NCBI RefSeq assembly: GCF_000733945.1
Contig: NZ_JPOL01000002.1
Location: 3,101,001 to 3,165,000 of the forward strand
From: Flavimarina sp. Hel_I_48
GTDB taxonomy: Bacteria > Bacteroidota > Bacteroidia > Flavobacteriales > Flavobacteriaceae
Direction: 5' to 3'
DNA length: 64,000 nt
The notes under the pieces are model-generated. The model was given only the letters and a program-made list of their open reading frames with translations. It was not told the DNA's origin and made no database searches. Position numbers and translations under genes: made by a program. This document shows positions 47,364 through 54,376 of this stretch, piece by piece; the first letter of the stretch is position 1, and every line of letters begins with the position of its first letter.

Positions 47364-48635
47364 ATGACTAAAAACGATCCTTATGCCGCCTTGAGGTATA
47401 AAGAATTCAATATTTTTTTAATTATTCGTTTTGCGATGGTATTTGCATGGTCCATGCAATTTGTAGTCATAGAATGGGAGGTTTATAGTATAACCAAAAA
47501 TCCGCTTTCTTTGGGCATTATTGGTCTCATGGAGGTTATTCCTGCCGTTTCCCTGGCATTATTTGCAGGTCATATTGTAGATCAAAAAGAAAAAAAAGGA
47601 CTTTTACTGAAATGTATTTTAGGTTTTTCAGTGATAAGCGTAGGGCTGTTCTTATTGACCTGGCAAGTTATCGTGGAAGATCTATCCACGCAGCTCACAC
47701 TCTATTTAATTTACTTTCTGGTATTTCTGGGCGGTATTGTACGTGCCTTTTTAGGACCTACCATATTTTCCCTTTTTTCATTGATAATACCGAAGAAAGT
47801 ATATCCCAATGCGGCCACCTGGAGCAGTTCTGTATGGCAGATGGGTGCGGTAGTGGGGCCGGCAGTTGCGGGTTTTAGTATTGACGGTATAGGCGTTCAC
47901 TGGTCTATGTTACTCATTTTTGGCTTTTCAATCATTGCCCTGACCGCTTTATCCTTTATCCCGAAAAAACCAATTTTAAACCCCAAAATCGGTGAGAATG
48001 TTTTTGAAAGTCTCAAGGAAGGAATTCGTTTTGTAAGAAAAACTAAGGTAGTATTGAGCGCGCTGACATTAGATATGATTGCAGTGCTTTTTGGTGGGGC
48101 CGTTGCGCTTTTGCCCATTTATGCTCAGGATATTTTAAAAGTGGGACCAGAAGGTTTTGGTATTTTAAGGGCGGCACCAGCTGTAGGTGCTTTGCTCATT
48201 ATGTTTACCTCTGCTTATTTTCCGCTGAATAAAAACGCAGGCTGGAAGTTACTTGGAGCGATATTTGGCTTTGGGGTCTGTGTTATCGTTTTTGGTGTAT
48301 CAACGATCTTTTGGATTTCGGTCTTTGCTCTTTTTATGAGCGGTGTGACAGATGGTGTTTCCATGATCATACGCCAGACGATCCTGCAATTAAAGACACC
48401 AGACCATATGCGTGGGCGCGTGGCATCGGTAAATTCTATGTTTGTGGGATCCTCTAATGAGTTGGGCGTTTTTGAAAGCGGATTAACCGCTAAACTTTTC
48501 GGTACGGTAACAGCGGTGGTTTTTGGAGGGAGTATGACCCTGATCACGGTGGTCATAACCGGTTTGGCTTCGCCAAAATTCAGGAAATTGGATCTAAGAA
48601 AAGATCTTGAAGAGCTGGAAGCACAGCCTGATTGA
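47364..48635 (+). CDS. Major facilitator superfamily transporter (DUF894/enterobactin-exporter-like)
   Basis: A 12-helix transporter of 423 residues. Features are FAGHIVDQKEKKGLLLK after helix 2 (the MFS loop 2-3 motif) and VGPAVAGFSIDGIGVHW, with QTILQLKTPDHMRGRVASVNSMFVG typical of the MFS_3 (TetV/EntS-like) group. Such proteins export siderophores, macrolides or other compounds; the substrate here is unknown. The ATG at 47364 (MTKNDPYAAL) is preferred over upstream codons because the -7 box overlaps those. The gene ends 2 nt from the stop of a convergent gene. Confidence 0.9.
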   Translation: MTKNDPYAALRYKEFNIFLIIRFAMVFAWSMQFVVIEWEVYSITKNPLSLGIIGLMEVIPAVSLALFAGHIVDQKEKKGLLLKCILGFSVISVGLFLLTWQVIVEDLSTQLTLYLIYFLVFLGGIVRAFLGPTIFSLFSLIIPKKVYPNAATWSSSVWQMGAVVGPAVAGFSIDGIGVHWSMLLIFGFSIIALTALSFIPKKPILNPKIGENVFESLKEGIRFVRKTKVVLSALTLDMIAVLFGGAVALLPIYAQDILKVGPEGFGILRAAPAVGALLIMFTSAYFPLNKNAGWKLLGAIFGFGVCVIVFGVSTIFWISVFALFMSGVTDGVSMIIRQTILQLKTPDHMRGRVASVNSMFVGSSNELGVFESGLTAKLFGTVTAVVFGGSMTLITVVITGLASPKFRKLDLRKDLEELEAQPD

Positions 48636-48637
48636 TG

Positions 48638-49291
48638 TTAAAACCCGGCGGGCAACGGTGCTGTAAACGTCTCCGAATTTCCCATATCTACAATGACATC
48701 ATTTTGCGGTTTAGATATAAAACCGTTTCTGAAAATAATAAGGTTCATATAAATATCAACCTGAACATCTACATATACACCGCTTGAATTTGGAGACCTA
48801 AAGGTACCATCGTTAAAAAACCCTCTTAAAAACCATGTTTCAGTAGTAGTATTTTTGTAGGCATAAACCTGAAAACCAGGAATCTCGTCCACATTACTGT
48901 TGCTGTGAGACATTATGTTTGTATTGTTATTGGGTCCTGCGAAATAATATCCCTGTACGGTAACGAGGTAATCTGTAGTTGAAATTTTTGTGTCGTAATC
49001 TAAAAGACCATTCGTATTTGTATTTTCAAAGGCGAACTGGGCATAGTTTATAGGGCCATATTTACTTTGCTCAATATCATACTGCAAAACGGTATTGGTT
49101 GTAGAGTTAACAAGCAATTTAGACCCTCGAATTTCATTAAAATCTCCGGGTTCTTCAAGGTATAAATTTCCCTCAAGTAATCCGTTGCCCTCTACGTGAA
49201 GCATAGCCCTTGGTTCTGTGGTGTTTATACCTATTTGTGCTTCAGCTGATAAAAAGCCCAATGAAAAAAGTATGTATAGGACTATCCGCAT
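48638..49291 (-). CDS. Secreted protein with IGINTTEP stalk-like N-terminus (third of three paralogues)
   Basis: A 217-residue exported protein. A signal peptide (VLYILFSLGFLSAEAQ) is followed at once by IGINTTEPRAMLHVEG, the start motif found on many Bacteroidota surface and tail-fibre-like proteins. The rest is beta-rich and contains FENTNTNGLLDYDTKISTTD and TETWFLRGFF, which align by eye with the two genes upstream. No T9SS sorting domain is present at the C-terminus. It lies 5 nt after its neighbour's stop, so it is the last gene of a three-gene operon. Function unknown. Confidence 0.75.
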   Translation of the reverse strand: MRIVLYILFSLGFLSAEAQIGINTTEPRAMLHVEGNGLLEGNLYLEEPGDFNEIRGSKLLVNSTTNTVLQYDIEQSKYGPINYAQFAFENTNTNGLLDYDTKISTTDYLVTVQGYYFAGPNNNTNIMSHSNSNVDEIPGFQVYAYKNTTTETWFLRGFFNDGTFRSPNSSGVYVDVQVDIYMNLIIFRNGFISKPQNDVIVDMGNSETFTAPLPAGF

Positions 49292-49296
49292 GGTTG

Positions 49297-49929
49297 TTAA
49301 TATAAGTTTGGGGTAGAAGATGCCGTACCCGTGTTATTTCCTCCAAGATCTGTTACGATCTCCGGTAGGTTTCTGTAGTAGGATTTATCATATATGATAA
49401 GCGTTATATGGTATTCTAGGGATTTTGAAGGAGAGAGATCTAAGAATCTGTTGCGTATTTCCAGGTGCCATGTTCCATTATCCACAAACGTACGAGATAC
49501 AAAATCCCCTACTGAAATGTTACCATTACTTAAATCTTTTTTTAATATTGCATCCCCTACATACCTAAAATTGGCCAATCCCACGATGTATTTATCAGCA
49601 TCATATTGAAGATTCACATCCCTTAAGTTGTCTTTGCTTATTCCTGTAAATTCATAGTTGACCACATTGACGGGAGCAACTTGAAGCTCGTCTACATTAA
49701 GTACGGCCACTTGTCCTTTTGGTTGGGAATTGGTAAGACGGGTAAGTAATTTAAAGTCAGCATCTGTATCCTGAACAAAAGGCAACGCGCCTATTTCCAT
49801 AGATTCCTGAACCAATGTATTGCCTATGACGTGGAGATCGTCTTGAGGATCAACCGTACCTATCCCCACTTGCGCCTGTAGGCAAGGGAGGTTAAATAGG
49901 ATCAGAAGAAATAGCAAAACATTTTTCAT
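49297..49929 (-). CDS. Secreted protein with VGIGTVDP stalk-like N-terminus (second of three paralogues)
   Basis: A 210-residue exported protein. The ATG at 49929 gives a good signal peptide (NVLLFLLILFNLPCLQAQ) followed by VGIGTVDPQDDLHVIGN. A longer frame to 49977 would overlap the upstream gene and spoil the leader. Shared features with its neighbours include FVDNGTWHLEI and a C-terminal strand with ITLIIYDKS. The central part is beta-rich. No catalytic motif. It starts 7 nt after the stop of the upstream paralogue. Confidence 0.75.
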   Translation of the reverse strand: MKNVLLFLLILFNLPCLQAQVGIGTVDPQDDLHVIGNTLVQESMEIGALPFVQDTDADFKLLTRLTNSQPKGQVAVLNVDELQVAPVNVVNYEFTGISKDNLRDVNLQYDADKYIVGLANFRYVGDAILKKDLSNGNISVGDFVSRTFVDNGTWHLEIRNRFLDLSPSKSLEYHITLIIYDKSYYRNLPEIVTDLGGNNTGTASSTPNLY

Positions 49930-49936
49930 ATAGAAT

Positions 49937-50572
49937 TCAGTCAATAACAGCATTTGGTGCAGCTCCCGTACTTGCATTCTGCATGGGTATGATCACGGTA
50001 CCAAACTGTTTGGATAGATCATTAGAATAAATTAGGGTGGTAAATGTCCAGGTTCCTACTTCATTTTGATTTCTATTGGTAACCGAAGGAAAATCTGCAA
50101 TAAGGTGCCATGTTCCATTCTTTATAAATGCGGAAGTGTAAGGTGCAGAACCGTTTTCCCCGCTGTTGGCACCTGTTATTACCAACTCTCTATCAAAAAA
50201 TGCAGAAATACTGATCAAAACAAATTCTGAGGCATTCACGCCTGTATCAAAATCCTTGACCCAGTCTCCGTTGGGATTTGTGATGATGTACTTTTGAATG
50301 TAGCCTAAAGCCGCACCGGTAGGGTTACTAACATCAAGCGTTTTTATCTCATCAATATCATTTTGGATCAAAAAAGTAGAATTGTCCGAATCCAACATGT
50401 CCCTTTTTTCCTTGATATCCAATGTTCCAGATACCACCATGCCTCCGGCGACCTCAAGAGTGGTTCGGGGAGTTGTAGTGCCTATACCTATACTATTTTG
50501 TGCCTGTGTTTTAATGGGCAAACCTAGCGGAAATAGAACTAAAAAATTAAGTATAATTTTTTCATGCTGCAT
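49937..50572 (-). CDS. Secreted protein with IGIGTTTP stalk-like N-terminus (first of three paralogues)
   Basis: A 211-residue exported protein, first of the operon. A signal-like stretch (FLVLFPLGLPIKTQAQ) leads into SIGIGTTTPRTTLEVAGG. The body has FIKNGTWHLIADF and FTTLIYSNDLSKQF, matching the second paralogue. The first ATG at 50572 follows an exact -7 box at 50586-50593. The three proteins have about the same length and the same layout, so they probably form a surface complex or serve as variants of one structure; this is inference. Confidence 0.75.
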   Translation of the reverse strand: MQHEKIILNFLVLFPLGLPIKTQAQNSIGIGTTTPRTTLEVAGGMVVSGTLDIKEKRDMLDSDNSTFLIQNDIDEIKTLDVSNPTGAALGYIQKYIITNPNGDWVKDFDTGVNASEFVLISISAFFDRELVITGANSGENGSAPYTSAFIKNGTWHLIADFPSVTNRNQNEVGTWTFTTLIYSNDLSKQFGTVIIPMQNASTGAAPNAVID

Positions 50573-50585
50573 CGATTCGGGGTGA

Positions 50586-50593
50586 CAAATATA
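50586..50593 (-). promoter_or_regulatory. -7 promoter element for the three-paralogue operon
   Basis: CAAATATA on the plus strand reads TATATTTG on the minus strand, an exact TAnnTTTG match, 14 nt before the ATG at 50572. Confidence 0.6.
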
Positions 50594-50785
50594 GAAATAA
50601 AGATGAATTTAACCAAATAAAAACCTGTTTAAAAGGATATTATATCAGTTTAAGTGCATAGTATGCGTTCTGTTTGCACTTTTCTTGTAAGAATAAATAC
50701 ATTCTTCCTTTCCTTTAAGAAATTTTCGATTTAGAATAAACTCCCTATACAGGGAGTAAACGGTGTTGATTTAATGAAAAACTGT

Positions 50786-50793
50786 TATTTTTG
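50786..50793 (+). promoter_or_regulatory. -7 promoter element for aguB-aguA
   Basis: TATTTTTG matches TAnnTTTG, 16 nt before the ATG at 50809. It overlaps the TTG at 50791 that would otherwise extend the frame. Confidence 0.6.
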
Positions 50794-50808
50794 AATCAAA
50801 ATAAAAAC

Positions 50809-51696
50809 ATGTCAAGAAAGAAATATACCATTGCAGTCTTACAGCTCAACCTCAATGATAAACCACAGAATAATCTTGAGAAATGTAAACAATGGGTGCG
50901 TGATGCCGCTGCAAAAAAAGCAGAAGTGATCCTTTTACCCGAACTCTACAGCAGTCACTATTTCTGCCAGAGTGAAGAGGTGGCCAACTTTGAATTTGCC
51001 GAACCTCGTGATGGCGTATCTTTTCAGGAGTTCAGTGCATTGGCAAAAGAACTGGGCGTAGTAATTATCGTTCCGTTTTTTGAAAAAAGAATGCCAGGTA
51101 TTTACCATAATAGCGCCTTTACGATAGATACAGATGGTTCTGAAGCTGGTCTATACCGTAAAATGCACATTCCTGACGATCCTCATTTTTATGAGAAATT
51201 CTACTTTACTCCCGGTGATATAGGATTTAAGGCTTTTGAAACAACTAAGGGCAAGCTGGGTACACTTATCTGCTGGGATCAATGGTATCCAGAAGCAGCG
51301 AGACTCACCGCTTTGCAGGGTGCAGAGGTTTTGTTTTATCCCACCGCAATAGGATGGCATCCACAGGAAAAGAATGAATATGGAGAGAATCAAAAAGGCG
51401 CGTGGATGAACGCCATGAAAGGCCATGCGGTTTCTAACGGTGTTTATGTGGCTGCCGCAAACCGTATAGGTCTTGAAAAATATATTGAGGGAACCGAAGG
51501 AATTCAGTTTTGGGGAAGCTCATTTATTGCTGGTCCACAGGGCGAGATCCTGGCGCAGGCTTCAGAAGATCAAGAAGAAATCTTAATGGCAGAAGTTGAT
51601 CTGGACCTTCAGGAAAATGTAAGGCAAAACTGGCCCTTTTTTAGGGACCGAAGGATTGATGCCTATGGTGAAATCACTAAACGAGCACTGGATTAA
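50809..51696 (+). CDS. aguB: N-carbamoylputrescine amidase
   Basis: A nitrilase-superfamily amidase of 295 residues converting N-carbamoylputrescine to putrescine, CO2 and ammonia. The catalytic Glu-Lys-Cys triad is visible in ILLPELYSS, LYRKMHIPDD and TLICWDQWYPEAAR. The active-site surroundings (HYFCQSEE; FYPTAIGWHPQEK) fit the carbamoylputrescine branch. The ATG at 50809 (MSRKKYTIAVLQ) is chosen because the longer start lies in the -7 box. Its stop overlaps the aguA ATG by one base (TAATG), so the pair is translationally coupled. Confidence 0.95.
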   Translation: MSRKKYTIAVLQLNLNDKPQNNLEKCKQWVRDAAAKKAEVILLPELYSSHYFCQSEEVANFEFAEPRDGVSFQEFSALAKELGVVIIVPFFEKRMPGIYHNSAFTIDTDGSEAGLYRKMHIPDDPHFYEKFYFTPGDIGFKAFETTKGKLGTLICWDQWYPEAARLTALQGAEVLFYPTAIGWHPQEKNEYGENQKGAWMNAMKGHAVSNGVYVAAANRIGLEKYIEGTEGIQFWGSSFIAGPQGEILAQASEDQEEILMAEVDLDLQENVRQNWPFFRDRRIDAYGEITKRALD

Positions 51697-52739
51697 TGGA
51701 TTTTCCACAAAGAAGATTTCCCGCAGAATGGGAACAGCAGCAAGGCATTTTATTATGTTTTCCGCATAGCGGCGATGACTGGCCCGGTAAGTACGAAGCC
51801 GTACAATGGGCATTTGTAGAATTTATTAAAAAAGTGGCTGCCTACGAGAACGTATTTCTTGTGGTCGCCTCAAATAAATTGAAACAAAAAGTAGAAAAAA
51901 TGTTGCAGCGTGCCCGCGTAGATCTAAATATGGTTCAGTTTATTGAGCATAAGACAAACCGTAGCTGGATGCGGGACTCCGGTCCCATTATCGTAAAAAA
52001 TTCCGAAGGAGAAAACGAGGCGCTCAATTTCAATTTCAACGGTTGGGCAAAATACAGTAATTATAAATTAGACAGGGGAGTGCCGCGCAAAGTAGCAGAC
52101 GTACTTGAATTGCCACTCACACAGGTTACCTACAATGGTAAACCGGTAATACTTGAAGGCGGTGCGCTAGAGGTTAACGGCAAAGGAACGCTTATAACTT
52201 CTGAAGAATGCTTGTTGCACCCAGACATTCAGGTTCGGAACCCGGGTTTTTCAAAAGCCGATTATGAATCTGTTTTCAAAGAATATTTTGGGGTCACGCA
52301 GACCATTTGGATTGGTGATGGGATTCAGGGGGACGACACACACGGGCATATAGACGATCTGTGCCGTTTTGTAAATGAAAATACCATTGTCACCGTTGTA
52401 GAGGATGATGTCAACGATCCTAATTACCATGCCTTGCAGGACAATCTGGACCGCCTAAAAAAAGCTAAATTACAAGATGGGACATCGCCTAACATCGTTA
52501 CTTTGCCCATGCCAAAACGCCTGGATTTTGAAGATCTGCGATTGCCGGCGAGTTATGCCAATTTCCTGATCTTAAATTCCTGCGTACTTGTACCAACGTT
52601 TAATGATACCAATGATCGTATAGCATTGAATATTCTTGCCGATTGCTTTCCTGACCGAGAGGTTATAGGAATAGGGGCAATAGATTTAGTTTGGGGCTTT
52701 GGTACGTTGCATTGTTTATCGCAGCAAATACCGACATAA
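51696..52739 (+). CDS. aguA: Agmatine deiminase
   Basis: A 347-residue guanidine-group hydrolase (Porphyromonas-type peptidylarginine deiminase superfamily) converting agmatine to N-carbamoylputrescine. Family motifs are RSWMRDSGPI, FNGWAKY, ILEGGALEVNGKGTLIT, GDDTHGHIDDLCRFV and, near the C-terminus, the nucleophile Cys in FGTLHCLSQQ. With AguB it turns agmatine into putrescine for polyamine synthesis. No arginine decarboxylase is in the window. Followed by a strong terminator. Confidence 0.95.
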   Translation: MDFPQRRFPAEWEQQQGILLCFPHSGDDWPGKYEAVQWAFVEFIKKVAAYENVFLVVASNKLKQKVEKMLQRARVDLNMVQFIEHKTNRSWMRDSGPIIVKNSEGENEALNFNFNGWAKYSNYKLDRGVPRKVADVLELPLTQVTYNGKPVILEGGALEVNGKGTLITSEECLLHPDIQVRNPGFSKADYESVFKEYFGVTQTIWIGDGIQGDDTHGHIDDLCRFVNENTIVTVVEDDVNDPNYHALQDNLDRLKKAKLQDGTSPNIVTLPMPKRLDFEDLRLPASYANFLILNSCVLVPTFNDTNDRIALNILADCFPDREVIGIGAIDLVWGFGTLHCLSQQIPT

Positions 52740-52797
52740 GCAAATAGAATTCCTGATTTTTCAGAAAAATCTTTTCGGAATTAATTTAAATATCAAT

Positions 52798-52844
52798 AAA
52801 AACGAGCTTAAACACCTGATATTCGGTTGTTTAAGCTCGTTTTT
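52798..52844. terminator. Terminator after aguA
   Basis: A perfect 17-bp inverted repeat (AAAAACGAGCTTAAACA and its complement) with a 13-nt loop, running into a T-tract. It lies between aguA and the convergent dehydrogenase gene and can serve both. Confidence 0.9.
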
Positions 52845-52906
52845 GACTCTAAAAGGTAATATTTCGCTCTTATTTATTGCGCTCAAAGCGCTATAAAATA
52901 CTACTT

Positions 52907-53920
52907 TTAATATTCGATGACTGTTTTCCCTATTGATTTTCCAGATTCCAGTTGGGCATGAACAGCCTTAAAGTTGTCAACCGTCATTCCCTGCAACGTA
53001 TTATTGAGCGTACTTCTCAGTTCGCCATTATCCAGTAATTTTGCTACCGTATTTAAGATTCTGTGCTGGGCGACCATATCTTCGGTCTCAAACATGGAGC
53101 GCGTGTACATTAGTTCCCAGGAAAAAGTAACACTTTTGTTCTTGAGTTTATTTAATTCAAGTGGTTCTGGAGAACCGGTAATAGAGGTAATATGACCCTG
53201 TGGTTTGATCAGTTCTACACAATCGTCCCAATATTGATTTAGATCATGAAAATCAACAATAAAATCCACGGTTTCAAAACCTGCTTTTTTTACGTTCTCT
53301 ACCAGATTTTTATAATTTACTACATGATCTGCTCCATGGTCTTTGCACCATTGTACCGTCTCATCACGCGAAGAAGTTGCGATAACTTCAAGACCGGCCA
53401 GACGTTTTGCCATCTGTGTGGCGATAGATCCCACGCCCCCGGCACCGCCAATGATCAGAATGCTTTTTCCTTCATCTTTTTCCCTTAAAATACGCATACG
53501 GTCAAAAAGCGTTTCCCATGCGGTGAGGGAAGTAAGTGGCATGGCCGCGGCTTCGGGGATACTTAGATTTTTTGGTTTGTGGCCTACGATGCGCTCATCG
53601 ACCAGTTGAAATTCTGCATTGCTACCGGGCCGTGTAAGATCGCCTGCATAAAAGACGGTATCCCCTTTTTTGAAAAATTCCACATGTTCACCTACCGCTT
53701 CTACTATTCCCACAGCGTCCCAACCTATGATTTTAGGTTCGTCCAGGGTTTTATCTTTAGCGGCAGACTTACGTATTTTAGTATCCACCGGGTTTACAGA
53801 TACTGCCTGAATTTTAACGAGCAAGTCGCGACCTTCTGGTTTTGGTGTTTCTGTTTCAAAAGAAATAAAACTTTCTTTTTCATTTATGGGAAGTGATTTT
53901 TTGAATCCTATGGCTTTCAT
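52907..53920 (-). CDS. Zinc-type alcohol dehydrogenase-like protein (quinone oxidoreductase group)
   Basis: A 337-residue medium-chain dehydrogenase/reductase. The N-terminal GroES-like domain (VKIQAVSVNPVDTKIRKS; GWDAVGIVEAVGEHV) lacks the catalytic and structural zinc cysteines, so despite the database name it is probably a zinc-free NADPH-dependent quinone or enone reductase. The nucleotide fold is clear (ILIIGGAGGVGSIATQMAKRL). It stands alone, convergent with aguBA. The physiological substrate is unknown. Confidence 0.88.
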   Translation of the reverse strand: MKAIGFKKSLPINEKESFISFETETPKPEGRDLLVKIQAVSVNPVDTKIRKSAAKDKTLDEPKIIGWDAVGIVEAVGEHVEFFKKGDTVFYAGDLTRPGSNAEFQLVDERIVGHKPKNLSIPEAAAMPLTSLTAWETLFDRMRILREKDEGKSILIIGGAGGVGSIATQMAKRLAGLEVIATSSRDETVQWCKDHGADHVVNYKNLVENVKKAGFETVDFIVDFHDLNQYWDDCVELIKPQGHITSITGSPEPLELNKLKNKSVTFSWELMYTRSMFETEDMVAQHRILNTVAKLLDNGELRSTLNNTLQGMTVDNFKAVHAQLESGKSIGKTVIEY

Positions 53921-54012
53921 GCGTATGTTTATTTATTAAATTTTGCTTCAAACCAATTTAAAGATTTAATTTCTGAAAATCGAACGGAGAATGATAAGCT
54001 TGCCTTAAAAAA

Positions 54013-54158
54013 TGTATCGAAGAAATAGGCGGTTAAATGATTTCTTTAAAATATTGTACCGAAGGAATAGGTGGTTGAGTGATTTTTGCAAAAATTGTAC
54101 CGAAGGAATAGGTGGTTGAGTGATTTTTGCAAAAAATTGTACCGAAACCACCTATTTC
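54013..54158. repeat. Tandem ~41-bp repeat cluster ending in an inverted copy
   Basis: Two almost identical units, 54053-54093 and 54094-54135, begin ATTGTACCGAAGGAATAGG and continue TGGTTGAGTGATTTTTGC. A diverged copy precedes them (54013-54051, TGTATCGAAGAAATAGG). A fourth unit starts at 54136 but switches after ATTGTACCGAA into AACCACCTATTTC, the reverse complement of the unit's core GAAATAGGTGGTT. No open frame covers it. The units are directly adjacent with no spacers, so this is not a CRISPR array. Confidence 0.8.
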
Positions 54159-54165
54159 ATCAATT

Positions 54166-54252
54166 TTTGGGCGTTCCCCTGCGGGTCGGGCTTTACGTTG
54201 CAATCTTTTTACTCGTTCCTCGCAAAAAGGATTTCCACTTCAATCCCTAACG
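54166..54252. repeat. Candidate dispersed palindromic element (REP-like)
   Basis: A GC-richer block beginning TTGGGCGTTCCCCTGCGGG and ending CAATCCCTAACGC. It contains nested pairings (GCGTT with AACGC at the ends; ATCTTTTT with AAAAAGGAT in the middle). From memory, closely similar blocks recur in intergenic regions of many Bacteroidota genomes, so I call it a dispersed repeat; only one copy lies in this window, so recurrence cannot be shown here. It touches the end of the tandem-repeat cluster. Confidence 0.5.
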
Positions 54253-54312
54253 CAAAGTAGTTTTCAAACAAAAAGTTTTATTTTGGAGTATTAATTTTAG
54301 AAATAACCACAT

Positions 54313-54350
54313 AAAAAAGCGGATATTTCCCTGAGGAAAATCCGCTTTTT
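54313..54350. terminator. Terminator after the amylase gene
   Basis: AAAAAGCGGAT and ATCCGCTTTTT form the stem with an inner TTTCC/GGAAA pairing and a CTGA loop. It lies 27 nt past the amylase stop on the minus strand and marks the end of the glucan operon. Confidence 0.88.
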
Positions 54351-54376
54351 ACGTTTAAAATCTACTCCTTTTCACC

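Noticed and set aside
54013..54158. Possible CRISPR array
   Set aside because: Units are directly adjacent without unique spacers, diverge quickly, and no cas genes are nearby.
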